Below are positions 8,672-17,954 of a stretch of 64,000 nt of DNA, piece by piece (position 1 is the first letter of the stretch; the number at the start of each line of letters is the position of its first letter). Source of the stretch: MED-G105 sp965263305 (GTDB lineage Bacteria > Pseudomonadota > Alphaproteobacteria > Caulobacterales > Parvularculaceae); NCBI GenBank assembly GCA_965263305.1, contig OZ253666.1, forward strand, positions 2,542,001 through 2,606,000, read 5' to 3'. Under the pieces are notes generated by a model that was not told where the DNA came from, did no database searches, and worked only from the letters and a program-made list of their open reading frames with translations. Position numbers and translations under genes: made by a program.

Positions 8672-9883
8672 TTATTCGCCGCGCCAAGATTTTATCGCGG
8701 CGTTCCAGCGCCTTGAAATTTCTTCATTAGTGTTGACGCGCGTGTCCCCCCAATATCCGCCTTCATAGGGAGGACCCCACATGGGTTGCGAATCCCAATC
8801 GCAGTTAATGTAAGCGATTGCATCGATCACGTCGTCATTTTCTTGCAGATATCTGAAGAACGGGGCGAACCATGCATCCCACAGCTCCCCCTCAGACAGC
8901 GATACTTCATTGGTGTTCGGCTCGCCATCCCAGAGCGGCGAATGGTGGCTCGTTGTCAGGTTGGCGATATCATAGGCTTGGGGCGAGGCTTCGGCGACCA
9001 TCACAGGTTTCCCGCGCGTCCGGGCGAAAGTAAGCACTTCGTCGGCCAATTGACGCGCGGTCGGCGCGGCGTAATCCGACGGCGTGGTTTGTTTTTCATC
9101 GCCATCGATAAACCAAGAAAGGCCGATCCAATCGACATACTCATCGCCCGGATACCATGCCGCAATATCTTCTTGTTTTTTCTCGATCACATCGTCGACG
9201 GGCGCCGCGCTGCCTTGCCAAACAAAGACAACATTGTCTGATCCTTCGGCGCGGATCACATCAACAATCCGTCTCCAGGCTGCAATATACGTTTCGGTGT
9301 CCTCGTAACCGGAGTTCCAGGCGCCATCGAATTCGTAGCCTATTCTTAAAAAGACATCGCCCTTAACGTGAGAGAAAAGTTTCGTCAGATGCCGGATTTT
9401 ATCGTCATGCTTCCCCTCGACGAGGGCTGAAAGCGCGCCAGGCTCGTCATTATTGGCGATAAACAAGCCGATGGCGAGATGCGCCGCATCGAATTCGGTT
9501 GCGGTTTTATAAGCGCTGACCGGGCCGGACCCCCATGTTCCTTCAAGAGTGATTGGGGCGCCCGTCGGGTCTAGCCCGATCCCGCCAAAATCAAGTTCTT
9601 CCGACAGAACATTGTAAAGCCCGATATAGGCCGTCGCGCCGTCTGCTGCGATGCAGCAATCGCTCCCGACATATTCACGAATTGCGCCGAGGTCCTGTCC
9701 GATAAAGAAAAGATTGTCACGTTGTTCTGTGTCCGCGGGCCTTTGCACAGAGTCGGTTGTAGGTGAAACATCAGTAGCGGTCTGCGGTTCCGCGCAAGCA
9801 AACAAGAAAAAGGCGGGCGTAACCGCCTTTAAAACCTTTAATAAACGGCGCTGAACAGAACTGATTTGGTTTTGATTATTCAC
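8672..9883 (-). CDS. GH26-like endo-glycanase, probable lipoprotein
   Basis: A clan GH-A (beta/alpha)8 hydrolase most like family 26. Numbered from the GTG at 9883, candidate catalytic residues are Glu184 in RIGYEFDGAW (acid/base) and Glu298 in VMVAEASPQ (nucleophile). The N-terminus is basic, then hydrophobic, ending in FLFAC with Cys30 as the probable lipidated residue. The frame is open to a TTG at 9913, but AAGAAAG before the GTG and signal-peptide length favour 9883. GH26 contains beta-mannanases and the beta-1,3-xylanases of marine bacteria. The xylose-type context favours a xylan-directed enzyme, but the substrate is not settled. It is the first gene of the minus-strand operon. Confidence 0.78.
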   Translation of the reverse strand: MNNQNQISSVQRRLLKVLKAVTPAFFLFACAEPQTATDVSPTTDSVQRPADTEQRDNLFFIGQDLGAIREYVGSDCCIAADGATAYIGLYNVLSEELDFGGIGLDPTGAPITLEGTWGSGPVSAYKTATEFDAAHLAIGLFIANNDEPGALSALVEGKHDDKIRHLTKLFSHVKGDVFLRIGYEFDGAWNSGYEDTETYIAAWRRIVDVIRAEGSDNVVFVWQGSAAPVDDVIEKKQEDIAAWYPGDEYVDWIGLSWFIDGDEKQTTPSDYAAPTARQLADEVLTFARTRGKPVMVAEASPQAYDIANLTTSHHSPLWDGEPNTNEVSLSEGELWDAWFAPFFRYLQENDDVIDAIAYINCDWDSQPMWGPPYEGGYWGDTRVNTNEEISRRWNAAIKSWRGE

Positions 9884-9940
9884 GATACAGGCTTTCTTGC
9901 AACGCTTCGACAAAACGACGCGTTCACGAGCTTAACTTGA

Positions 9941-10004
9941 TTGACAATCTCGTGAATTAGTATTTATGGTAGCGCTACCATAAAACGGTGAAGGTGAAAG
10001 TCAA
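9941..10004. promoter_or_regulatory. Divergent promoters sharing one LacI-type operator
   Basis: A perfect 22-bp palindrome spans 9963-9984, with core ATGGTAGCGCTACCAT at 9966-9981. On the plus strand TTGACA lies at 9941-9946. On the minus strand TTGACT lies at 10004-9999, with TATGGT 16 bp downstream inside the palindrome. Both -10 regions therefore fall in the operator, so one bound repressor would block the receptor operon and the GH26-MFS-dehydrogenase operon together. Only the palindrome and boxes are seen; the function is inferred. Confidence 0.72.
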
Positions 10005-10066
10005 TTCACCGCAAGGGTTTTGAAACAGTAAGTCAGGCGCAAGGTTGAACGCGTTTGGGAGGGAAC

Positions 10067-13000
10067 ATGAAAAAGTTACATTTACTCGGTTGTTCATCAA
10101 TAGCGGCGTTATCAATGCTCGCTTTTCCATCAGTTTCGTTTGCGCAAGACGCGGACGCGGCTGAAGACGATGTCATTGTTGTTCGGGGCATTCGCCGCTC
10201 GTTGCAGGATGCTGCGGACATCAAGCGGAACGAAGCGGGTGTGGTCGATGCGATTACCGCAGAGGATATTGGTAAGTTTCCAGATACGAACCTCGCGGAA
10301 TCTCTCCAACGCATCACGGGTGTATCAATTGATCGTCAGAACAACGAGGGTAACCAAGTTTCGGTTCGTGGTTTGGGGCCAAGCTTTAACCTCGTGACGC
10401 TTAACGGTCGCCAAATGCCGCGTTCGTCGTCAGAGGAATCGGAAACGGTCAATTCCTCCACGCAAAGTCGTGCGTTCAACTTTGCCGAGATTGCTGCGGA
10501 ATCTGTGGCTGGTGTGAACGTGTTCAAGACGGTTCGTGCGAATAACCCAACGGGCGGTATCGGTGCGACAATCGACATTCGCACCGCGCGCCCGCTTGAC
10601 CTTGACAACGGAACGATCAATTTGCGCGCCGCTGGTGTGCATGACTTCTCGACGGGCGGCGATGATGGCGACCTCAACACCATTACGCCTGAATTTGGTG
10701 GTTTGGTTTCGTTTAAACTTTTTGACGGAAAGCTCGGGCTTTTGGCCAACGGCTCTTTCGCACGTCGCGATTTTGTTGACCGGGAAGAGCATACCGACGG
10801 GTTTTTACGACTAACGCCTGGGACGGTTGAGTTTGATGGTTTGGTGCCGTTGGCCGGTGCGACAGGCCTAACTGAAATTTTCCGTCCGATTACCAATATT
10901 TCTGAGATTTCGCTCAACGAACGTACCCGTTCGAACGGTCAGTTTGTTGCGCAGTTTGAACCTTTTGAGGGCTTTCGGGCGACCTTTGATTACACTCTTT
11001 CTCGGTTCCGTCGGGACGAGCAACGTTTTCAATCCGGTGCGTTCGGTGATTTGACGGCTCGGATCCAAGGCGGTCTTGTAAACAGTGTCGCTCTTGATGA
11101 AAACGGAACGATTACGTCGATCAACTTCGATTACGGCACCACCGGTGGTATTGATTTTCTCTTCTATGAGAATGAGCTCGTCATCGAAAACGACTCGTTT
11201 GGCGGCAATATCAACTGGCAAGTTGGCGAACGTTTATCCTTGGATTTTGACTTCCACAGTTCGCAATCACAAAGTCAGCCAAATGGTGAGTTTAATGACC
11301 TTCTTGGCCTGTTCCAGGGGGCGCTTGGGTTAACGAACGTTACTTTTGATTATCCTGGTGGCGATACTGCCTTCGCTGCTTCATTCGATGATTCCACAGC
11401 ATTTCGCGGCGAGGATCCTTTTGGCGGCGGCACGCCTATTCCGGGCGTCACCAGCGCGCTCGATCCGGACGGGTTATCACCGCTGGGCACATTCCTTCGA
11501 AATATCTCAATCGACAACGACGTCACTCAGTTCCAGTTCAATGGTAAGTGGGATGCGGGCGACAATAGCTGGTTGAAATCCGTTGAATTCGGCGGTTCGT
11601 TCATTGACTTCGAAGTCTTCACATCCGGTATTAGCACCGGCTTCGTTTTCCAGGGGTTGGGCGCAAACCCGACGTTCCCCGGCGGTGCAACGGTGCCGAT
11701 TCCTTGCGATGTATGTAGCGAAGGTTCTGGAGAATTCGTCGATGGCGGCGGGACAGGCATTGAGGGCGGTTTCCCGACCATCTTGAGGGCTGCCGATCCG
11801 GTTGGTCTTTTCAACAGTTTCTTCTTCCAGCTTGATGATCTCCAGCCTCAAATCTCTGAGTTCGATACCAGCGAAGAATCTTTCGCAGGCTTCGTTAACT
11901 TCAATCTTGAGGGCGAAATTGGCGGTATGGTGGCAAAGGCCGCGCTGGGCGTGCGGTACGAAACAACAAATATTGTTGGTACAGCGTTCCAGAATTTGCC
12001 GTTGTCTTTGACTACGACGAGTTTGACCGAGCAGGTGGTTAACTTCTCGCCAGAGGTGATTCCGTTTACGCTGGAAGGCCAGTATGATGAGTTCTTGCCG
12101 GCGGTCGACCTGCAACTACAGCCAAACGATCAGTGGGTGTTGCGTCTCTCGTATGGCCGTAGTCTTGCACGACCTGACCTCAACGCTCTTCGTCCATCTC
12201 TCTTGATCGCTGAGGTCGATCCATTTGGGCCGTTCAATGCTTTCCAGGGTAACCCAAATCTCGCACCGTTCCTCGCTGACAATATCGATTTGGCGGCGGA
12301 ATGGTATTACCGCGATGACAGCTTCTTCGCGGTGAACTACTTCTTTAAAAACGTCTCTAACTTCATTGGGTCGGATACCGTACCTGGACAGACGATCTTT
12401 AGTGCATCGGGCGAACCTCTCACTGATCCGAGTGCTCGCTTCATACCTGCGGACGCAATGGGACCTGGAAGCGGAGCGGTTACCGGCAACGCGACCGATC
12501 CGGTTGCGCCATTCAGTATCACAGCACCATTTAACGAAGACGAAAGCGCCACCATCCATGGTGTCGAGGTTGCTCTGCAACACGTTTTTGAAAATGGTTT
12601 TGGTCTTCAGGCGAACTATACTTTCGTGACCAGTGATGCTGAATTTGACCCATCCACGATTGAGCAACAGGTTAACCTACTTGGCTTATCAGACTCGGCG
12701 AACCTCGTCGGGTTCTATGAAAATGATCGCTTCCAGGTTCGGGTTGCTGCGAACTATCGTAGTGAGTTCCTGTTCGCGACAAACCAGCTCCGGGTTCCTG
12801 GTGAACCAGTGTTCTTTGATGACTTTATTCAGGTTGACGCAAGCGGCAGCTATAACATCAACGACAACTTCTCTCTCTACTTGGACGCAATCAATATTAC
12901 GGGCGCCGATCAAACCCAGTTTGGGCGTTTCCGTAACCAGGTTCTGTTCACTAATGATCAGCGGGCTCGCATTACCTTCGGTGTACGCGCCAGCTTCTAA
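10067..13000 (+). CDS. TonB-dependent receptor, Xanthomonas/Caulobacter type (TIGR01782-like)
   Basis: 977 residues. The ATG at 10067 is chosen over an in-frame TTG at 10055 because GGGAGGG lies just before it and a clean signal peptide follows, ending near SVSFAQ. After the peptide comes a TonB-box-like DDVIVVRG, then a plug domain with GKFPDTNLAESLQRITGV and VSVRGLGPSFN, and a long 22-stranded barrel ending in the expected C-terminal aromatic residue. This subfamily imports oligosaccharides through the outer membrane, powered by TonB. It is headed by the LacI-type operator and followed by two terminators. The ligand is probably the oligosaccharide cleaved by the neighbouring hydrolases. Confidence 0.93.
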   Translation: MKKLHLLGCSSIAALSMLAFPSVSFAQDADAAEDDVIVVRGIRRSLQDAADIKRNEAGVVDAITAEDIGKFPDTNLAESLQRITGVSIDRQNNEGNQVSVRGLGPSFNLVTLNGRQMPRSSSEESETVNSSTQSRAFNFAEIAAESVAGVNVFKTVRANNPTGGIGATIDIRTARPLDLDNGTINLRAAGVHDFSTGGDDGDLNTITPEFGGLVSFKLFDGKLGLLANGSFARRDFVDREEHTDGFLRLTPGTVEFDGLVPLAGATGLTEIFRPITNISEISLNERTRSNGQFVAQFEPFEGFRATFDYTLSRFRRDEQRFQSGAFGDLTARIQGGLVNSVALDENGTITSINFDYGTTGGIDFLFYENELVIENDSFGGNINWQVGERLSLDFDFHSSQSQSQPNGEFNDLLGLFQGALGLTNVTFDYPGGDTAFAASFDDSTAFRGEDPFGGGTPIPGVTSALDPDGLSPLGTFLRNISIDNDVTQFQFNGKWDAGDNSWLKSVEFGGSFIDFEVFTSGISTGFVFQGLGANPTFPGGATVPIPCDVCSEGSGEFVDGGGTGIEGGFPTILRAADPVGLFNSFFFQLDDLQPQISEFDTSEESFAGFVNFNLEGEIGGMVAKAALGVRYETTNIVGTAFQNLPLSLTTTSLTEQVVNFSPEVIPFTLEGQYDEFLPAVDLQLQPNDQWVLRLSYGRSLARPDLNALRPSLLIAEVDPFGPFNAFQGNPNLAPFLADNIDLAAEWYYRDDSFFAVNYFFKNVSNFIGSDTVPGQTIFSASGEPLTDPSARFIPADAMGPGSGAVTGNATDPVAPFSITAPFNEDESATIHGVEVALQHVFENGFGLQANYTFVTSDAEFDPSTIEQQVNLLGLSDSANLVGFYENDRFQVRVAANYRSEFLFATNQLRVPGEPVFFDDFIQVDASGSYNINDNFSLYLDAINITGADQTQFGRFRNQVLFTNDQRARITFGVRASF

Positions 13001-13022
13001 AGACTAGACATAGTCTTTTTTC
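13001..13022 (+). terminator. Terminator directly after the receptor gene
   Basis: The stem AGACTA / TAGTCT (13001-13006 and 13011-13016) with a GACA loop is followed by a run of T. It begins on the base after the receptor stop codon. The stem is short, so it may be only partly efficient. Confidence 0.6.
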
Positions 13023-13030
13023 CTCCCTGG

Positions 13031-13064
13031 AACGCCGTCATCGTTAAGATGGCGGCGTTTTTTT
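13031..13064 (+). terminator. Second, stronger terminator after the receptor gene
   Basis: The stem AACGCCGTCAT / ATGGCGGCGTT (one G-U pair) is followed by seven T. It ends 17 bp before the next ATG. There is no room for a promoter between this hairpin and the GH43-like gene, so the downstream genes probably depend on read-through or on a promoter inside the receptor gene. Confidence 0.85.
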
Positions 13065-13081
13065 CTTAGCGAGTCAGGGTT

Positions 13082-14203
13082 ATGAAAAAAAATGACACCC
13101 CGTTGCGTAGAGTGAGTTTATTCGCGGTGGTTTCGCTCATGCTTTGCTTTTCGCCCGTATTCTCTGGGTGGGCGTTATCGCAGGAGCCGCTGTCGTCTTT
13201 ACAGCGTCCCGACCGATCAATCGCTGAACCCTCTAGCGACCGCGTCGCCATCAAGAATTTCAGCGATTGGGCTGACACCGACGGAAATCAAATCTCTGCC
13301 CATGCAGGCGGTATGTTACGCGTGCGCGATACCTATTACTGGTATGGCGGCGATATGGGCGTCAATCCGGGCGGTATGTTTAATCAGCGTGTTTACAATC
13401 CCGGAGAAGATCCCGTCTCCTGGAAGCGATTTTTTGATGGATACAACGTCTACAGCTCTACCGACTTGGTGAACTGGAAACATGAGGGCAAGGCCATGGA
13501 GGCCCCGGAAAAGGGCTTTCTCTCATTATATGTTAGCGGTCGCCCCCATGTTATCTATAATAAGAAAACGAAAAAATACGTCTTATACCACTACTATTAT
13601 CCTATCTATCCCGGCTGTCTTTTGATGACGGCGACTTCTGATTCGCCCCTTGGCCCATTTACAGACCATAAAGTCGTGGAAGCGGGCTCGCCAAACGGGC
13701 ATGTCGGGGACATGAATGTCATTGTCGATGAGGCCGGGGCGGCCTATGTAATCTATGATGATACGTCATTCGATATTCGCGCTGACCGGCTATCCGATGA
13801 TTATCTTACGTCGAACAAAGATGGCGTGCTGTTGATGAAGAGACATCAAGAAGCGCCAGCTATGGTCTATTTCAAAGGCAAATACATCCTTGCGACGTCT
13901 GGCGTCGATGGGTTCGGCGCGACAGAAACAACAATTGCGGTTGCAGACACACCCCTCGGACCATTCTCCGAGAAGCAAGTGATATCCCAAAACAAATCTT
14001 GGGATAGTCAGCTGACAGATATGATCGTGGTTCCCGAACACGACTATATTCTGGTCATGTTCGACCAGTGGCTCACGCCAGATCCCAACAATATCGACAA
14101 ATCGCGATATCTATGGCTGCCGATGACGTTTGACTCTGAGACAGAAAAAGCAACGCTGCATTTTAGAGAAAATTGGGACCCATCGTCGCCAACGTTCAAT
14201 TAG
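13082..14203 (+). CDS. Secreted GH43-like (five-bladed propeller) glycosidase
   Basis: 373 residues with an N-terminal signal peptide ending near residue 34. The body resembles the GH43 branch that includes exo-beta-1,3-galactanases: ISAHAGGMLRVRDTYYWYGG in the first blade, GDMNVIVDEAGAAYVIYDD in the middle, and EAPAMVYFKGKYI, whose Glu is the probable general acid. The usual GH43 catalytic aspartate of the first blade (DPxI) is not present, as in that branch. It probably trims side groups or ends of the polysaccharide in the periplasm. It starts 17 bp after a strong terminator. The exact bond cleaved is unknown. Confidence 0.75.
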   Translation: MKKNDTPLRRVSLFAVVSLMLCFSPVFSGWALSQEPLSSLQRPDRSIAEPSSDRVAIKNFSDWADTDGNQISAHAGGMLRVRDTYYWYGGDMGVNPGGMFNQRVYNPGEDPVSWKRFFDGYNVYSSTDLVNWKHEGKAMEAPEKGFLSLYVSGRPHVIYNKKTKKYVLYHYYYPIYPGCLLMTATSDSPLGPFTDHKVVEAGSPNGHVGDMNVIVDEAGAAYVIYDDTSFDIRADRLSDDYLTSNKDGVLLMKRHQEAPAMVYFKGKYILATSGVDGFGATETTIAVADTPLGPFSEKQVISQNKSWDSQLTDMIVVPEHDYILVMFDQWLTPDPNNIDKSRYLWLPMTFDSETEKATLHFRENWDPSSPTFN

Positions 14204-14217
14204 AAGGTGAGAAGGCA

Positions 14218-15621
14218 ATGAGCACGGAACAAGAAAATAAACCGCTCATCATTACGATCAGTATTGTCGCGACAATTGGCGGATTTCTCTTTGGGTTTGA
14301 CAGCGGGGTCATCAACGGAACCGTTGATGGCCTCAAAACGGCGTTCGACTCAGATAGCATCGGCACCGGGTTTAACGTCGCCTCGATGTTACTTGGCTGC
14401 GCGATCGGCGCTTTCTTCGCGGCGCGCCTAGCCGATCTATTCGGCCGCCGAACGCTTCTGATGATCGCCGCGGTCTTTTTTCTGGTCAGTGCTTGGGGCT
14501 CTGGCATCGCAACCTCATCGATGGAGTTTGTCTTTTACCGTATCTTAGGCGGTCTCGCCGTCGGCGCCGCCAGTGTGCTTGCGCCGGCTTACATCAGTGA
14601 AATCGCCCCGGCGCGCTTTCGCGGCGCCTTATCGTCTGTCCAGCAGATTGCGATTATTACCGGGCTGTTCGCCGCGTTTTTAAGTAACTTTATTCTAGCG
14701 AAAACGGCGGGATCGTCTCAGTCAGAATATTGGTTTGGCTTCGCGGCATGGCGCTGGATGTTCTGGGTAGAGATGGCGCCGGCGGCGTTATTCTTTGTAG
14801 CGCTTTTCTTTATCCCGGAAAGCCCGCGCTTTCTGGTGATCAAAGGGCAATCGGAACGCGCCCTTGCCGTTTTAACGCGATTGTTTGGCGCGGCGACAGC
14901 GTCAGGAAAGCTGACGGAGATTGAACAATCATTTGCGGGTGATCGCCACCAGCCGCGCCTGTCTGATTTGTTTATCCCAGGCACACGGAAGGTCAGGCGT
15001 CTCGTCTGGGTTGGGATCGGTTTGGCGACATTCCAGCAATTGGTCGGCATCAACGTCGTGTTCTACTATGGCGCGGTTCTCTGGCAGTCGGTTGGCTTTA
15101 CCGAGAGTGACGCGCTGCTGATTAATGTCATTTCAGGCGCGGTCAGTATTTTGGCCTGCGTCATCACCTTGCTCATCATCGATCGTGTCGGCCGTAAGCC
15201 CATTTTATGGGTCGGGTCAGCCGCAATGGCGGTAACGCTCGCGGCCATTGCAATTGCCTTCTCGACGGCGAGCGTTGACGCAGATGGGCAATTGCAACTA
15301 TCGCAAAACGCAGGTCGCGTGGCGTTGGTCGCCGCAAATCTCTACGTCTTTGCCTTCAATATGTCATGGGGCCCGGTGATGTGGGTGATGTTGGGCGAGA
15401 TGTTCCCTAACCAGCTGCGGGGGTCCGGACTCGCTGTCAGCGGTCTTGCCCAGTGGCTTTCCAATTTTGGCATAACGATTACGTTCCCTGTACTATTGAC
15501 GAGTATCGGTCTTGCTGGCGCCTATTCGATTTATGCATTCTTTGCAGCTTTATCCGTACTCTTTGTTATCCGAGCCGTGCATGAAACGAAAGGCATTGAG
15601 TTGGAAGCAATGGACGGGTGA
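14218..15621 (+). CDS. MFS sugar:proton symporter (sugar porter family), second copy
   Basis: 467 residues. The ATG at 14218 has a good ribosome site (AAGGTGAGAAGG) and is preferred to an upstream in-frame TTG. Signatures: GFDSGVINGTVDGL, DLFGRRTLL, IPESPRFLV, QQLVGINVVFYYG, DRVGRKPIL and HETKGIELE. The protein has twelve membrane segments and lacks the extra loop of the transporter at 7054-8616. It lies 14 bp after the GH43-like gene and before a GH3 enzyme, so it is probably the inner-membrane importer for the sugars those enzymes release. Two sugar porters in one locus suggest two products, for example xylose and a side-chain sugar. Confidence 0.9.
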   Translation: MSTEQENKPLIITISIVATIGGFLFGFDSGVINGTVDGLKTAFDSDSIGTGFNVASMLLGCAIGAFFAARLADLFGRRTLLMIAAVFFLVSAWGSGIATSSMEFVFYRILGGLAVGAASVLAPAYISEIAPARFRGALSSVQQIAIITGLFAAFLSNFILAKTAGSSQSEYWFGFAAWRWMFWVEMAPAALFFVALFFIPESPRFLVIKGQSERALAVLTRLFGAATASGKLTEIEQSFAGDRHQPRLSDLFIPGTRKVRRLVWVGIGLATFQQLVGINVVFYYGAVLWQSVGFTESDALLINVISGAVSILACVITLLIIDRVGRKPILWVGSAAMAVTLAAIAIAFSTASVDADGQLQLSQNAGRVALVAANLYVFAFNMSWGPVMWVMLGEMFPNQLRGSGLAVSGLAQWLSNFGITITFPVLLTSIGLAGAYSIYAFFAALSVLFVIRAVHETKGIELEAMDG

Positions 15622-15695
15622 GGCGGCGGCGTTCGTATCGAGGGCATCATCAGTTCGCGTCACCGGTGAACGATCTAAGCAAATAGAGGACGATA

Positions 15696-17954
15696 ATGAA
15701 CGCTAAGTGCTTACTGTTATCGGTTGTCGCGGCGACGGTTTTTACAGGTTTTGCGATGGCGAATGATGAAACTGACGCATCGGTCTATGAGCGGATAGAG
15801 ACGCTTATTGGACAGATGACGCTAGAGGAAAAAGCGGGGCAACTCACTCAATTTTCTGATCCTGGTGATGTCACGGGGCCAGCGCCCGATAACGAGCGAG
15901 ATCAGAGCGAGCGCGCGTTGATTAAATCCGGTGGCGTCGGATCCGTTCTGAATGCTGTTGGTGCTGAGAATATTCGCGCCCTTCAGAAAATCGCGGTGGA
16001 AGATTCGCGCCTCGGCATTCCCATGATTTTTGGCTATGACGTGATCCATGGCCATAAAACCATGTTCCCAATCCCATTGGCGGAAGCGGCGAGTTGGGAC
16101 CTTGACCTCATCGAAAAGAGCGCCCGTATCGCGGCGATTGAAGCCTCAGCCCAAGGGTTGAATTGGACCTTCGCGCCAACGGTCGACATCTCCCGCGATC
16201 CCAGATGGGGCAGGGTGATGGAGGGCGCCGGCGAGGACCCATTTCTCGGCTCTGAAATTGCCATTGCCCGGGTTCGCGGCTTCCAGGGCGATGATCTTTC
16301 ATCGGCTGATACAATCGCGGCGACCCTGAAACACTTTGCCGGCTATGGGTTTGCGGAGTCCGGAAAAGACTACAACGCCGCTGATGTGGGAACGGTCACC
16401 CTCCATAATACGATCTTGGCACCATTTCGCGCCGGTGTGGAGCAGGCGGGCGTTAAAACTGTGATGAATGCGTTCAATACGCTGAACGGAATTCCGGCGA
16501 CCGCTGATGATTTTCTCCAGCGCGATTTACTGAAGACCCAGTGGAATTTCGATGGATTCGTAATTTCCGATTGGGGCTCCGGCATCGAAATGGTCAAGCA
16601 TGGCTTTGCCGCCGATGGGCGTGACGCCGCGCGATTATCGATGATCGGCGGCTCAGACATGGATATGGAAAGCTTCATTTATGAACCATATCTACCCGAA
16701 TTAGTTCGTGACGGTACAATTGATGAAGCGATGTTGGACGACGCGCTGCGTCGGGTCCTAAAGGTAAAATTTGATCTGGGATTGTTTGAAGACCCCTATC
16801 GCTATACCGACTTGGACCGGGAACAGGCATCCCTGTTCACCGATGAGCACCGTGCGATTTCGCGGCGAGTCGCCGAGGCGTCGATCGTCTTACTCAAGAA
16901 TGACGGCGATCTTCTGCCGTTAGATGGAACCGAAACGATTGCCCTGATCGGTGCGTTGGCCGACGATAAAGATACACCTTTGGGCAATTGGCGGGCGCAA
17001 GCGGAGCGAAACTCCGCCGTGTCTGTTCGTGAAGGCTTTGAGGCGGCCGGCATTAAGTTTCGATTCGAGCCAGGCGCCGCCGTCGAGATCGGCGAGGCTA
17101 ATTTCCTCACGGAAGTGCAGATCAACACCAGCGATAAAAGCGGCTTCGACGAGGCGATCAACGCGGCCAGGGCGGCGGATAAAGTCGTGGTTGTTCTTGG
17201 TGAAGACGCCTATCAATCGGGTGAGGGGAGAAGCCGCGCTAACATCGACTTTCCCGGCGTACAACAAGAATTGTTAGAGGCGGTGAGCGCGGTCAATCCG
17301 AGTACTATTCTCGTTGTCATGAGCGGCCGGCCCCTTGAATTGACATGGGCGGATGAAAATGTGCCGGCGATTGTTCAGGCGTGGCATCTGGGGCATGAGG
17401 CGGGTCATGCCATTACCAATGTCCTATCGGGAAAGGTGAATCCCAGCGGCAAACTACCGATGACGTTCCCGCGCTCCGTTGGGCAGATCCCAATTTACTA
17501 CAACTACCTCAGCACTGGCCGACCGGGCCCCTTGGAACTCGTATTTTGGTCGCACTACACCGATGAAACTAACGAACCTCTTTATCCATTCGGTTACGGA
17601 TTAAGTTATTCCGATTTTCGGTACTCACGCCTGCGGGTTCGAAAGAAAAAAGAAGGCGTTGAAGTATCAGTGCGGGTAAAGAATGTCGGCGAGCGTGTCG
17701 GGGAAGAAGTTGTCCAACTTTATATTCACGACAGGGTAGCGAGCGTCAGCCGCCCGGAGCGAGAACTTAAAGGGTTTAGGAAGATCAGCATTAAACCGGG
17801 CGGGAGCGAAACGGTAAAATTTCTTCTCACCGAAAAAGAGCTGGGGTTCTTTAACGGGAAGGGTGAATTCGTCGTCGAAGGCGGTGAATTCGATGTGTTT
17901 GTTGGCGGTGCGTCGACGACGCAACTGACCGATAGCTTCGATCTCGACACCTAA
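15696..17954 (+). CDS. Periplasmic GH3 beta-glycosidase (BglX-like)
   Basis: 752 residues with a signal peptide (cleavage near FAMAND). Family 3 barrel domain with KHF at residues 212-214 and the nucleophile Asp292 in FVISDWGSG. The second alpha/beta sandwich domain is followed by a fibronectin-III-like C-terminal domain starting around residue 640. GAGGA lies a few bases before the ATG. GH3 proteins of this layout are exo-acting beta-glucosidases or beta-xylosidases. In this operon it probably degrades imported oligosaccharides in the periplasm. Beta-glucosidase and beta-xylosidase activity cannot be told apart from the sequence. Confidence 0.9.
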   Translation: MNAKCLLLSVVAATVFTGFAMANDETDASVYERIETLIGQMTLEEKAGQLTQFSDPGDVTGPAPDNERDQSERALIKSGGVGSVLNAVGAENIRALQKIAVEDSRLGIPMIFGYDVIHGHKTMFPIPLAEAASWDLDLIEKSARIAAIEASAQGLNWTFAPTVDISRDPRWGRVMEGAGEDPFLGSEIAIARVRGFQGDDLSSADTIAATLKHFAGYGFAESGKDYNAADVGTVTLHNTILAPFRAGVEQAGVKTVMNAFNTLNGIPATADDFLQRDLLKTQWNFDGFVISDWGSGIEMVKHGFAADGRDAARLSMIGGSDMDMESFIYEPYLPELVRDGTIDEAMLDDALRRVLKVKFDLGLFEDPYRYTDLDREQASLFTDEHRAISRRVAEASIVLLKNDGDLLPLDGTETIALIGALADDKDTPLGNWRAQAERNSAVSVREGFEAAGIKFRFEPGAAVEIGEANFLTEVQINTSDKSGFDEAINAARAADKVVVVLGEDAYQSGEGRSRANIDFPGVQQELLEAVSAVNPSTILVVMSGRPLELTWADENVPAIVQAWHLGHEAGHAITNVLSGKVNPSGKLPMTFPRSVGQIPIYYNYLSTGRPGPLELVFWSHYTDETNEPLYPFGYGLSYSDFRYSRLRVRKKKEGVEVSVRVKNVGERVGEEVVQLYIHDRVASVSRPERELKGFRKISIKPGGSETVKFLLTEKELGFFNGKGEFVVEGGEFDVFVGGASTTQLTDSFDLDT

